64,000 bases of DNA from Nibribacter roseus (GCF_042662225.1 NZ_JBHSYQ010000015.1:1-64000); one strand, 5' to 3'; shown: positions 8,621 to 17,795, counted from the stretch's first letter. Notes: a model not told the origin generated them from the letters alone. A program made the numbers and translations.

Positions 8621-8785
8621 TTATCCATTTACTCTGCTAGTAGCCTGAACCTCTGGGTTGGCTTTCACCATCACGTTCTGGTTTTCGGCACGGTCTGTCT
8701 TCTGTGCGTATGCTGGGCAGGTAGAAGATCTGCAAGAAGCAAGGCTCAACATGCCAATGGCGGCTACAAGTAACAAATTCTTCAT
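8621..8785 (-). CDS. Small lipoprotein, 54 residues
   Basis: A short frame that reads MKNLLLVAAIGMLSLASC followed by RSSTCPAYA. The first 17 residues form a lipoprotein signal with lipobox LASC (Cys18). The mature part is only 37 residues, with CPAY near its start and a polar tail. Small lipoproteins with an SCRSSTCPAY start occur in Cytophagales, as far as I recall; function is unknown. The stop lies 28 bases from a terminator. Upstream is the stop of the arginine decarboxylase gene on the same strand, 80 bases away. Confidence 0.75.
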   Translation of the reverse strand: MKNLLLVAAIGMLSLASCRSSTCPAYAQKTDRAENQNVMVKANPEVQATSRVNG

Positions 8786-8864
8786 AAAAAGTTTAATCTA
8801 CAAGTGTGCGTATACTACGTCAAAGCTACGCTTTTTGTGGCAATTATGAAGCACTTTGTTAAAA

Positions 8865-10268
8865 TTATTTATTCTTATAACCTAAAATCTCCAGCATTGA
8901 GTCAACGTTCTGCTCTTCGGCAAAAACCCATGACTTTAGACTGCCATCCTCCTCACGATCTATGATGACGTGTTTAGGCGATGGAATAAGACAATGTTTA
9001 ATGCCACCGTAGCCACTGAGGCTTTCTTGGTATGCACCCGTATGGAAGAAACCAATATACTGTGGCTCCGGCTTCTCTTTGGATAGCTTAGGCAAGAACA
9101 CCTGAAACGAGTGCATCTCAGAGTTATAGTAGTCCTGGCTGTCGCAGGTCAAACCACCCAAGTTCAGACGTTGGTATTCTTTATCCCAATTGTTCAGGGC
9201 CAGCAAGATGTAACGCTGGTTCAAAGCCCAGGTATCTGGCAAATTTGTGATAAACGAGCCGTCAATCATGTACCAGAGCTCTTTGTCGTTCTGCAGTTTG
9301 CTGTCTAATACTGAATAGATGTGCGCACCACTTTCACCCACGGTATAAATTCCGAACTCAGTGAAGATATGTGGCTCAGGCACACCTTCTTCGCGGCAAA
9401 TTCTTTGGATAGTCCGTAGAATCTCCTCAATCATGTACCGGTAATTGTAATCGAACTGAATAGAGGTTTTAATAGGGAAACCGCCACCAATGTCAATAGT
9501 ATCTAGCTCTGGGCACAGCTTCTTCATTTCACAATACTTGTGCACGAAGCGGCTCAATTCTGACCAGTAGTAAGAGGTATCTTTAATGCCCGTGTTAATA
9601 AAATAGTGGAGCATCTTGAGCTTGAACTTGGGGTTGTTCTTGATCTTGTTCTCATAAAGGCCCACCACATCGTTGTAGTTCACGCCTAAACGGGAGGTGT
9701 AGAACTGGAACTTAGGCTCCTCGTCAGAGGCCAATCGAATACCCACCTGACATTGGCCCGTCACATGCTCCTCATAATGGTCAATTTCACCTAAGTGATC
9801 TAACACCGGAGTTACGTTCCGGAAGCCATCGTTGATCATAGAGGTGATGTGGTTGCGGTATAGCTCTCGCTTAAAGCCGTTGCAAACTACAAACACATCT
9901 TTATTTACCTTACCTTTCTCGTACAGCGCCCTGATAATTGGCATGTCGAAAGAAGACGAAGTTTCAATATGTATGTCATTCTTCAGCGCCTCTTCCAGTA
10001 CAAAAGAAAAGTGACTGGACTTAGTGCAGTAGCAATAGGTATAGGTGCCCTGGTAATTCAACTTCTCCATTGACTCCCTGAAAAGGATTTTCGCCTTTTG
10101 TATCTGTGAGCTGATTTTAGGCAAATAGGTAAGCCGTAACGGAGTGCCGTACTGCTTTACCAGCTCCATCATCGGGATGCCGTTGAAAGAGAGTTCATTA
10201 TTGGTTACGGTGAATTCCTCGGTGGGGAAATCAAAGGTTTGGTGAATGAGATCGGTGTATTTATCCAT
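8865..10268 (-). CDS. speA: Biosynthetic arginine decarboxylase-like PLP enzyme
   Basis: A 467-residue group IV (alanine-racemase fold) decarboxylase; the likely reaction is arginine to agmatine for polyamine synthesis. Lys83 in YCYCTKSSHF is the expected PLP lysine. The glycine-rich phosphate-binding loop is DIGGGFP. It is shorter than E. coli SpeA (about 658 residues) and is the compact form seen in Bacteroidota. It is divergent from an arginase-family gene 85 bases away, which supports a role in arginine and polyamine metabolism. Exact substrate is inferred. Confidence 0.85.
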   Translation of the reverse strand: MDKYTDLIHQTFDFPTEEFTVTNNELSFNGIPMMELVKQYGTPLRLTYLPKISSQIQKAKILFRESMEKLNYQGTYTYCYCTKSSHFSFVLEEALKNDIHIETSSSFDMPIIRALYEKGKVNKDVFVVCNGFKRELYRNHITSMINDGFRNVTPVLDHLGEIDHYEEHVTGQCQVGIRLASDEEPKFQFYTSRLGVNYNDVVGLYENKIKNNPKFKLKMLHYFINTGIKDTSYYWSELSRFVHKYCEMKKLCPELDTIDIGGGFPIKTSIQFDYNYRYMIEEILRTIQRICREEGVPEPHIFTEFGIYTVGESGAHIYSVLDSKLQNDKELWYMIDGSFITNLPDTWALNQRYILLALNNWDKEYQRLNLGGLTCDSQDYYNSEMHSFQVFLPKLSKEKPEPQYIGFFHTGAYQESLSGYGGIKHCLIPSPKHVIIDREEDGSLKSWVFAEEQNVDSMLEILGYKNK

Positions 10269-10308
10269 TATAAAGTAGTAGCCGTACGAATGCGGGTAAC
10301 GTGCAATA

Positions 10309-10331
10309 TTGGTTCTATTTTACCATCTTTG
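10309..10331 (+). promoter_or_regulatory. Weak promoter candidate for arginase-argS
   Basis: CATCTTTG at 10324-10331 differs from TAnnTTTG at one base and lies 23 bases before the ATG. A TTG lies at 10309-10311, but the spacing (12) is shorter than the usual 17-23, so this is tentative. Confidence 0.3.
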
Positions 10332-10353
10332 CAAAAACTAGGTTCCGATTCGA

Positions 10354-11337
10354 ATGAAAAAAATAAGGCTTATTGAAGTAAAATCTGAGCTGGGTGCCGG
10401 TAAGCGCGGAGCTAGTTTGGGCGTAGATGCCCTTAAAATAGCGTGCTTAAACAAAAACTCAGATTATTTCAAAAGGTTTACTTCTGTAGAGGTGCCTAAC
10501 TTCAATGACGTTATGTTTGAGAAGAACCTCTTCCCGCACGCCAAGTACATTGACAGCATTCTGCAGACCTATAAACGCATTAGCCACACCGTTGAACAAA
10601 CATTAGAGCTTGGAATGTTCCCTTTGGTGCTGGCAGGTGATCATTCTAACGCCGGAGGTACCATTGCTGGTATAAAATCTGTTTATCCAGACAAAACGCT
10701 GGGGGTAATTTGGGTTGATGCCCACGCCGATATCCACTCGCCGTACACCACGCCTTCTGGTAACATGCACGGTATGCCTTTGGCCGCCTCTTTGGCCGAG
10801 GATAACTTAGATTGCAAGGTGAATGATCCGGACCCGGAGACTATATTCTTCTGGGAATCTTTGAAAAGAGTGGGGTCAGAGGAACCAAAGATCAAGCACG
10901 AACACATTGTCTACATTGTGACCCGCAGCTATGAGAAGCCAGAGGTATATTTGTTTGACAAGCACAACATCAAAAACTTTACGTACCCTGAAGTCATTGC
11001 CAAAGGCATTGAGCAAGTGGCTGATGAAGCCCTGAGCAGACTTAAGGATTGCGATATTTTATATGTTTCTTTTGACGTAGATAGCCTGGACTCAAAGTTC
11101 TCTAAAGGTACCGGCACGCCGGTGGAGGTGGGGCTAAATGTGGAGCAGGCCAAGGAGCTATGTTACCGCTTGGTAAGTGACCCTAAAGTGGTTTGCTTTG
11201 AGATGGTGGAAATCAACCCTACGTTAGATGCAGAAAACACCATGGCACAAAATGCCTTTGAAATATTAGAACACACTACCCAGGCCATTGAGCAGCGGCT
11301 AGATCAAGCAGAACAAACTTCAACGGCCACCGCATAA
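10354..11337 (+). CDS. Arginase/agmatinase family ureohydrolase
   Basis: A 327-residue manganese ureohydrolase that releases urea from arginine (arginase) or agmatine (agmatinase). Metal ligands are visible: His97 in AGDHSNAGG; Asp122, His124 and Asp126 in VDAHADIHSP; and the two Asp of SFDVDSLD. It faces the speA-like gene and lies seven bases before argS in the same direction, so the operon links arginine use and charging. Neighbour speA makes agmatinase attractive, but sequence alone does not separate the two; annotators usually call this Cytophagales group arginase. Confidence 0.85.
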   Translation: MKKIRLIEVKSELGAGKRGASLGVDALKIACLNKNSDYFKRFTSVEVPNFNDVMFEKNLFPHAKYIDSILQTYKRISHTVEQTLELGMFPLVLAGDHSNAGGTIAGIKSVYPDKTLGVIWVDAHADIHSPYTTPSGNMHGMPLAASLAEDNLDCKVNDPDPETIFFWESLKRVGSEEPKIKHEHIVYIVTRSYEKPEVYLFDKHNIKNFTYPEVIAKGIEQVADEALSRLKDCDILYVSFDVDSLDSKFSKGTGTPVEVGLNVEQAKELCYRLVSDPKVVCFEMVEINPTLDAENTMAQNAFEILEHTTQAIEQRLDQAEQTSTATA

Positions 11338-11344
11338 CGTACCC

Positions 11345-13141
11345 ATGAAACAATTAGAAGCACAGATAGCGCAGGCGCTGAGCCAAGCCTTACAAGATAC
11401 TTTTCAACACGCGTTTCCCGCTGAGCAAATTAACCTGCAGCCTACCCGTAAAGAGTTTGCCGGCACTTTCACGTTCGTTACTTTCCCGCTCACCAAAGCC
11501 TTGGGCAAAGGACCTGAGCAAATAGGGCAGGCCTTAGGCGAATCATTGGTGCAGAATGCAGAGCAAGTGGCAGGCTACAACGTAGTGAAGGGCTTCTTGA
11601 ACATAGAAATTAAAGACAACGTCTGGTTGCAGCTGTTTTCAGAGCAGGTCAACAGTTTTGGAGCTGATTTCGGAAAAACAGGCCAAAAACAGAAGGTTGT
11701 GGTTGAGTATTCCTCTCCAAACACGAACAAGCCCCTTCACCTGGGTCACCTACGAAACAACTTCCTAGGTTATTCTGTGTCTGAGATTTTGAAAGCTGCC
11801 GGTAATGAAGTGGTGAAAGCCAACTTGGTGAACGACCGCGGTATTCACATCTGCAAGTCCATGATTGCCTATGAAAAATTCGGGAATGGTGAGACTCCTG
11901 AAAGTGCCAATATTAAAGGTGACCATTTGGTTGGGAAATATTATGTAGAGTTTGACAAAGCCTATAAGCAGGAAATTGAAGAACTGGTAGCGCAGGGAGT
12001 GGAGAAAGAGCAGGCTAAGAAACAGGCTCCTCTTATGATGGAAGCCCAGGAAATGCTGCAGAAGTGGGAGCAAGGCGATCAGGAAACCATTGCTCTTTGG
12101 GAGAAAATGAATGGCTGGGTGTATGACGGCTTCCATGCTACCTATAAAAACATAGGAGTTGACTTTGACAAATTCTACTACGAGTCAAACACCTATTTAT
12201 TGGGGAAAGACCGGGTAGAGGAAGGGTTAGACAAAGGCGTATTCTTCAAGAAGGCAGACGGCTCTGTTTGGGTTGACTTAACTGAAGAAGGTTTAGACGA
12301 GAAACTGCTGCTCCGCGCGGACGGAACCTCGGTTTACATTACCCAAGACTTGGGTACGGCTGAACTGAAATACGAGGATTTTCAGTACGACCAAAGCGTG
12401 TATGTGGTAGCCGATGAGCAGAATTACCACTTCCAGGTGTTAAAGGCAGTTCTGAAGAAGTTAGGCAAGTCTTACGCAGAGGGTATCTTCCATTTATCTT
12501 ATGGTATGGTAGACTTGCCTAGCGGCAAGATGAAATCTAGAGAGGGGACTGTGGTAGACGCTGATGAGCTGGTGGATGAAATGATTGACACTGCCCGTCA
12601 GAAAACAGACGAACTGGGCAAGATTGACGGGTTTAGCTCTGAAGAGGCGCAGCAACTGTACCACACCTTGGCTATGGGCGCCTTAAAATACTTTCTGCTT
12701 AAAGTAGACCCTAAAAAGCGGATGTTGTTCAACCCAGAAGAGTCTATTGACTTCAAAGGAAATACCGGGCCGTTCATTCAGTACACCCACGCCCGTATTG
12801 CCGCCATTCAACGTAAAGCCGCTGATATGGGCGTAGCCTCAGATAGCACTGATTTTACAGAGGTAGAAACGCTGCATGAAACAGAACGGGAAGCTCTTAT
12901 TCTGCTGAACTATGTTAGCTCAGTAGTGGCTGATGCCGCTAAGAATTACGCTCCGTCTATAGTTGCACAGTATGCTTTTGATCTAGCCAAGACTTACAAC
13001 CGCTTCTATACAGAAGTACCCATTTTCCAGGAGCCCAATGCGCAGGTGCTAAGCTTCCGGATTGCTTTATCACGGCAGGTGGCTCAGACTATTAAGTTTA
13101 TGATGGGCTTGCTGGGTATTTCAGTGCCAGAAAGAATGTAA
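11345..13141 (+). CDS. argS: Arginyl-tRNA synthetase
   Basis: Charges tRNA-Arg. A 598-residue class I synthetase with the N-terminal Add1 domain, the HIGH-like motif PLHLGHLRNN (about residues 130-140), a KMSKS equivalent KMKSREGTVV, and a C-terminal DALR anticodon-binding domain (YTHARI onwards). Co-directional with the arginase gene, seven bases away. Residues 104-116 are encoded by DNA that matches both arms of the intergenic palindrome family (11655-11692), giving the local peptide GKTGQKQK just before the conserved YSSPNTNKP block. Confidence 0.96.
   Translation: MKQLEAQIAQALSQALQDTFQHAFPAEQINLQPTRKEFAGTFTFVTFPLTKALGKGPEQIGQALGESLVQNAEQVAGYNVVKGFLNIEIKDNVWLQLFSEQVNSFGADFGKTGQKQKVVVEYSSPNTNKPLHLGHLRNNFLGYSVSEILKAAGNEVVKANLVNDRGIHICKSMIAYEKFGNGETPESANIKGDHLVGKYYVEFDKAYKQEIEELVAQGVEKEQAKKQAPLMMEAQEMLQKWEQGDQETIALWEKMNGWVYDGFHATYKNIGVDFDKFYYESNTYLLGKDRVEEGLDKGVFFKKADGSVWVDLTEEGLDEKLLLRADGTSVYITQDLGTAELKYEDFQYDQSVYVVADEQNYHFQVLKAVLKKLGKSYAEGIFHLSYGMVDLPSGKMKSREGTVVDADELVDEMIDTARQKTDELGKIDGFSSEEAQQLYHTLAMGALKYFLLKVDPKKRMLFNPEESIDFKGNTGPFIQYTHARIAAIQRKAADMGVASDSTDFTEVETLHETEREALILLNYVSSVVADAAKNYAPSIVAQYAFDLAKTYNRFYTEVPIFQEPNAQVLSFRIALSRQVAQTIKFMMGLLGISVPERM
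11655..11692. repeat. Palindrome-family copy inside argS
   Basis: GTTTTGGAGCTG on the left matches the left arm of the palindrome at 59434-59472. ACAGGCC with AAAAACAG on the right matches the family right arm. The spacing is the same as in intergenic copies. It is read in frame. Confidence 0.5.
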
Positions 13142-13316
13142 CGTTCTTCAATAGTAAAGCAGGGGCTTTGAAATGGGGGCAATATTTTTTTTCTCTTTAA
13201 ATAAGTCAAGGCTAGCCTTCTAGGGATGATGTTGATTTAGAGTAACTTTAAATACACCATAAGCAGAACAAAGCTTAATAAAAACGGTTAAGGCCTTAGA
13301 TAAACCAAAAAAACGT

Positions 13317-13913
13317 ATGCACAACTTACTCTTTATCTCTTTATTAAACGTACTAGTGTCTTGTACTACGCCTACGCCAGTTGCTACAACACCAACGTCT
13401 ACTACAAATTCTGCTGCCATGACATCAGCCACAACCTTTAATTCTATCTTTGATATTCCGCTCAAAACCATAGACGGAAGAGATATCACATTGAAAGCGT
13501 ACAAAGGGAAAAAGCTCCTGATAGTTAATGTCGCCTCAAAATGTGGTTACACTAAGCAGTACGCTGACTTGGAGAAGTTGCACAAGATGCACGGCGATAA
13601 AGTGGTAGTTTTGGGCTTTCCGGCAAATGATTTTGGGGGGCAGGAGCCAGGGGACAATGAAGACATTGCGGAGTTTTGCCAGAAGAACTTTGGCGTAACC
13701 TTCCCTTTGTTTGAGAAAGCATCAGTGATAGGAGCAGAGAAGCAGCCCCTTTACAAGTGGTTGACCAGCAAAGACGAAAATGGTACAAATTCTGAGGCTC
13801 CAGCCTGGAACTTCAGCAAATACCTGATCAGTAAAGACGGTAAAATCTTGAAATTCTACCCTTCTAAAGTTTCTCCGTTAAGCGAAGAATTGCTCCGCGA
13901 CATTAACAGCTAA
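13317..13913 (+). CDS. Glutathione peroxidase family lipoprotein
   Basis: Reduces peroxides using thiols; many bacterial members in fact use thioredoxin. Residues 1-16 end in LVSC and form a short lipoprotein signal, so it probably sits in the periplasm or outer membrane. After a Thr/Pro-rich linker, the catalytic fold starts at about residue 44. Peroxidatic Cys76 is in NVASKCGYTKQY; the motif LGFPANDFGGQEPG supplies Gln; WNFSKYLI supplies the catalytic Trp. The gene ends 11 bases before menA in the same direction. Confidence 0.9.
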   Translation: MHNLLFISLLNVLVSCTTPTPVATTPTSTTNSAAMTSATTFNSIFDIPLKTIDGRDITLKAYKGKKLLIVNVASKCGYTKQYADLEKLHKMHGDKVVVLGFPANDFGGQEPGDNEDIAEFCQKNFGVTFPLFEKASVIGAEKQPLYKWLTSKDENGTNSEAPAWNFSKYLISKDGKILKFYPSKVSPLSEELLRDINS

Positions 13914-13914
13914 T

Positions 13915-13955
13915 CTGGTTTTAAGTGGATTTTGAAAAAATAGGGCCAAAACGGC
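13915..13955. repeat. Palindrome-like segment over the menA start
   Basis: GGTTTTAAGTGGATTTTG and the following AAAAAATAGGGCCAAAACGG keep the TTTT-loop-AAAA spacing and the GGCCAAAAC arm of the family. The GTG start of menA lies inside it. Pairing is imperfect. Confidence 0.35.
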
Positions 13956-14863
13956 CTTCGGCCGGCACCTGGGTGTCGGCCTTTCGTTTGCGTACCTTAC
14001 CCTTGGCATTGTCCTGCATTGGAATGGGTGGTTTTCTGGCCGCCGCCGATCATCTCTCAAGGTGGCCTGTGTTAGCGCTGTGCGTGCTCACCACCTTATT
14101 TCTGCAGATACTGTCTAACTTGGCCAATGACTACGGAGATACCAAGCATGGGGCAGACAGCCAACACCGAGAGGGGCCGCAGCGGGCCGTGCAGGCTGGC
14201 CAAATTTCATCCGCCCAAATGAAAGGCGCTATTATTCTTTTCAGTGCGTTTTCCTTTGTTTCGGGTCTCACGCTGCTTTGGGTTGCCTTAGGTACGTCTG
14301 GTCTTTACCTGTTTCTATTCTTCTTGTTGCTTGGAGTGGCGGCCATTTGGGCAGCCATAGGTTATACTAACGGTGGAAAGCCCTATGGCTATGCCGGCCT
14401 AGGTGATATTTCTGTCTTCTTCTTCTTTGGTTGGGTGGGAGTACTAGGTACTTATTTCCTGCAAACAGGACGTGTTTTTTCTGAATTGCTGCTGCCTGCC
14501 TCCAGCCTGGGCTTTTTCTCGGCAGCGGTGCTGAATGTAAATAACATCAGAGATATTAAATCTGATGAATTGGCTGGTAAAAGGTCAGTGCCGGTAAGAC
14601 TTGGTGCAATCAGGGCTCGCCGGTACCATTGGTTTTTATTATTAGCCGGAGTTGCCTGTACTGTTATATATATAGGTATAAGAGAGAACTTTACTCTATG
14701 GCCCTGGCTATTTCTGGGAGCGCTTCCTTTACTATTATATAATGGACGAGAAGTGATGCGGCGGCAAACGGCCAGTCAACTAGACCCTTTGCTAAAACAG
14801 ATGGCCCTCTCTACCCTAGTGTTTGTAGTGCTGCTTGGGTTGGGGTTGGTACTGGATAGGTAG
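13925..14863 (+). CDS. menA: 1,4-dihydroxy-2-naphthoate polyprenyltransferase
   Basis: Attaches the polyprenyl chain to dihydroxynaphthoate in menaquinone synthesis, in the inner membrane. A UbiA-family protein of 312 residues with about eight or nine hydrophobic segments. The prenyl-diphosphate motif is LANDYGDTKHGADS. The second Asp-rich region is NNIRDIKSDELAGKRSVPVRLG. The start chosen is GTG at 13925; the family-like N-terminus WVSAFRLRTLPLALS begins some 16 codons later, so a downstream GTG is possible. The first codons lie in a palindrome-like segment. Confidence 0.92.
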   Translation: MDFEKIGPKRPSAGTWVSAFRLRTLPLALSCIGMGGFLAAADHLSRWPVLALCVLTTLFLQILSNLANDYGDTKHGADSQHREGPQRAVQAGQISSAQMKGAIILFSAFSFVSGLTLLWVALGTSGLYLFLFFLLLGVAAIWAAIGYTNGGKPYGYAGLGDISVFFFFGWVGVLGTYFLQTGRVFSELLLPASSLGFFSAAVLNVNNIRDIKSDELAGKRSVPVRLGAIRARRYHWFLLLAGVACTVIYIGIRENFTLWPWLFLGALPLLLYNGREVMRRQTASQLDPLLKQMALSTLVFVVLLGLGLVLDR

Positions 14864-14877
14864 CAAAAATTGAGAAA

Positions 14878-15421
14878 ATGAAAGCATTAGTTAATCTAAA
14901 ATATAAGTCATTAGCAGTCTCATTCATAGTTGGTATAATTTCTTTCTCATGTAATTCAAATAATGAATTAATAGAGCGGTATGGGAACGGAACCATTAAA
15001 TCAAAAACTCCATTGGTTGATGGGAAACCGGATGGTGAGAAAAGTGTTTTTTTTTGAGAACGGGCAGCTTAAGAGCTTAGGTGGTTACAAAAATGGGGTA
15101 ATGGAAGGGAGGTATGTGGAGTTTCAGGAGGATGGAGATACTCTGACAAAAGCATATTTCAGGAAAGGCAAGCTTAACGGTAGTTTAGTTGAATATTATC
15201 CCAATGGAGGAATTCAGAGGATTATGACTTATGAAGATAATGTGCCTTCAGGATTGTTATTGAAGCTTTATGATAATGGTGCAGCAGAAATGGTAGGCAA
15301 CCAGAAAAATGGCAAACTGCATGGTGATTTTGAATTTTACAATAAAAGTGGTGAATTAACAGAAATCCGGAAGTATAATTTAAGAAGTTTAGTGACTGCT
15401 CAAAAGGTTGTTGTCGAGTAG
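14878..15421 (+). CDS. MORN-repeat (YwqK-like) lipoprotein, frameshifted at a T9 run
   Basis: An ATG at 14878, 15 bases after menA, opens a frame with a lipoprotein signal ending ISFSC and then YGNGTIKSK..DGKPDGEKSVFF. It stops at TGA (15055-15057). The adjacent frame continues from FFFENGQLKSLGGYKNGVMEGRY to 15421 with more repeats of the type YxNGxxxxxxxYxxGxxxG. The break is exactly at nine T (15047-15055); eight T would join the two halves as ...SVFFENGQ... into a protein of about 180 residues with MORN-like repeats. The cause may be a sequencing error, a real mutation, or phase variation. Function is unknown; YwqK homologues are named as antitoxins on weak grounds. Confidence 0.75.
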
Positions 15422-15555
15422 AAGAACTAAAGAATCTTGAGGATTATTCGCTTTAAAGTTTATTATAGGAAAGGGAATAAGAATCTCTTTTGCTTACAAC
15501 AGCTAAACGTTAGCATCAGCCGATGGACTTGCCGCCGTTTAGCCTAGATATTTAA

Positions 15556-15619
15556 ATAAAGGAGGAGGCGTTTTAGAGCTGTTTTCACAAAAACAGCTCT
15601 AAAACGCCTCCTCCTTTAT
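15556..15619. repeat. Intergenic palindrome 2 (about 30-bp stem)
   Basis: Left arm 15556-15585 and right arm 15590-15619 pair perfectly around a four-base loop. The core is TTTTAGAGCTGTTTT and the outer arm ATAAAGGAGGAGGCG is unique to this copy. It lies between two convergent genes, 9 bases from the helicase stop codon. Confidence 0.88.
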
Positions 15620-15627
15620 GTTGGAAA

Positions 15628-17197
15628 TTATTCAGCGCCAGCTGTTGGGGCTGCCGTTGAAGTACCCTGTCCTCCACCTTCAGATNNNNNNNNNNNNNNN
15701 NNNNNNNNNNNNNNNNNNNNNNNNNNNNNNNNNNNNNNNNNNNNNNNNNNNNNNNNNNNNNNNNNATGGACGATTGGCTGGTTTTTTACGTCGCTTCTTT
15801 TTGCGTTTTACTTCTTCTCCCTCAATTCTGGCTGCTTGCGGCTGGCCTTCCGCTCTGGGAGGTCTTGCGGGGGCAACATTATTTTCCTGCCCTTCTGCCG
15901 GTTTCTCTCCTCGAGGTTTTCCGGCTTCTCTTCTTTTGTTGCCTGATCTGCCTTCTGTTCTGCGCCCGCCTTCTTTGTTACGGTTGTCGTTTCTGCCTCC
16001 TCTTACTTTTGAAGAACCGCCTTTGCCAAAGCTTCTGTTGGCTACAGGGTCAAATTTAGGGCTCTCTCCAATGTCTTCTGGTAGCGTAAGCTTTGGCAGC
16101 TCGCGCTCAATCAATTTCTCTATTTTAACCAGGCGCTCCTGGTCTCTTTCATTTACAAAGGTGATGGCTACGCCAGAGGTGGCGGCGCGGGCGGTTCTAC
16201 CAATTCGGTGCACGTAGTCTTCAGCGTCTTGGGGAACATCAAAGTTTAGCACGTGGCTTATTCCCTCCACATCAATTCCTCTGGACATCACATCAGTGGC
16301 GACCAACACCTGTAGCTGCTTGTTCCGGAACCGCTGTAAAATAGACTCGCGTTCATCTTGGGTGCGGTCAGAGCTAATACCGTCTGCCTCTAAGCCGAGC
16401 TTTTGAAGAGAACGCACAATGTCATTCACGGCGCTTTTGCGCGAGGTGAACAAGATCATGGTCTGTACTTCCTCGTCTTTAAGTATATGCTGCAGCAGTT
16501 TTAGCTTTTGGTTGTCATACACCAAGAAAATACGCTGATCTATGTTTGCGGCAGGTTTAGAGATAGACAAGCTTATTTCTTCCGGCTCCTGCAGAATCTG
16601 GCGGGCAAACGTCCTGATTTTAGGCGGCATGGTGGCCGAGAAGAGTAGGGTCTGGCGCTCCTTAGGCAATTGGTTGATGATCTTCATCAGGTCATCCATA
16701 AAGCCCATGTCCAGCATTTTATCGGCTTCGTCCAGAATCAGGTACTTTAACTGATCTAGTTTCACGTAGCCCATCTGCATGTGCGCGATCAATCGGCCTG
16801 GCGTGGCAATGATTATATCAGCTCCGCTGGTAAGGGCCTTCTTTTGCTGATCCCAGTTCTGGGCATTGTTGCCGCCATAGATTGCAATGGAAGTAGCGCC
16901 TGTAAAATAGCTAAGGCCTTCTACCTGGTCATCTATCTGTTTGGCCAACTCGCGGGTAGGTACCAAAATCAATGTGCTGGTAAAATCAAAGCGGGCCTCT
17001 GCAATTTTGCTGAGGGTAGGTACCAGAAAAGCGGCTGTCTTACCTGTGCCCGTCTGCGCGCAGGCTATAAGGTCTTTTGATTCTAATATATGCGGAATGG
17101 CCTGTGCCTGTACAGGGGTTGCCTGTTTGTAACCCATAGAACGAATGCCCTCAAGCAAATCAGACTGTAGGTTAAAATCATCAAATGTTACACTCAT
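15628..17197 (-). CDS. DEAD-box RNA helicase, RhlE-like (interrupted by gap)
   Basis: Unwinds RNA duplexes with ATP; RhlE-type enzymes act in ribosome assembly and RNA turnover. From the N-terminus: Q motif with FDDFNLQ, Walker A AQTGTGKT, PTRELAKQ, LDEADKMLDMGF, SATMPP and HRIGRTAR. The C-terminal third is a low-complexity basic tail rich in Arg, Gly, Lys and Pro, which is cut by an N-run. Past the gap the minus strand reads a tail SEGGGQGTSTAAPTAGAE then TAA at 15628, which is probably the real end. The start MSVTFDDFNL at 17197 fits the family better than the ATG at 17218. Confidence 0.92.
15686..15765. other. Assembly gap (80 N)
   Basis: A run of N inside the low-complexity tail of the helicase gene. 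The reading frame across it cannot be checked. It starts 67 bases after the 30-bp palindrome. Confidence 0.99.
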
Positions 17198-17218
17198 TGT
17201 ATCTCTTTCTTCTTCCAA

Positions 17219-17795
17219 ATCTCAGGAACTGATGTTGTCGGTTCAATTTTGGTAGGTAAAGATACTCTTTTCCTGCAAATACACTTCTTAAAAATTGTAT
17301 GCAGTTGCTGATGATCTGCTGTTTGTAATTTTTGACGGAGAGTAGTAGATAGTAGTAAATTGTATTAAATAAGTTATTAAACTTATAAATAGTTAAACTA
17401 TCAAATTAGAAAAGTGCAAAGTTTACAATAGCCTTAAATAATCTTTTTTGAATAAAAAAGCTTTACAAGCAGTTAATTGTGGTTTAAAATATAATATTAT
17501 AAAGAAGGTGTTTGTAAATTTAATGGAAAGTGCAATTTGAGTGAAACTGTGTTTGAGTGCGGTCGTTAAAGTAGGTATAGTAATTAATTGAACATTACTA
17601 AGTGATTGACTAACTAAAAAGATACGTTTGCATATGATAACAGTTGTACTTCTCCTGAATATAAAACCTGAGACCCAATAGATGCTCTTTGTTACGCACA
17701 GTCTCAGTTGAAATAGACCCCCACACCCGACCCAAGGGTGCCTGATTAACTGCCTTTCTTAACAAAACACAATTTTCCTTATAAATCCTATTGTC
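17219..17795. other. AT-rich intergenic region between divergent genes
   Basis: 577 bases with no supported gene. Bases about 17280-17640 are strongly AT-rich. A perfect TAnnTTTG match lies at 17623-17630, facing the secreted protein gene, leaving a leader of roughly 160 bases. The leader contains a short C-rich segment at 17720-17745 with possible weak hairpins. No known riboswitch was recognised. Confidence 0.5.
17623..17630 (+). promoter_or_regulatory. Putative -7 element TACGTTTG
   Basis: Exact match to TAnnTTTG. The nearest TTG upstream (17606-17608) is 14 bases away, a little short for a -33 box. It would drive the T9SS cargo gene at 17796. Confidence 0.45.

Noticed and set aside
17700..17795. 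Riboswitch in the leader of the T9SS cargo gene
   Set aside because: Only weak C-rich pairing; no known aptamer pattern was seen.
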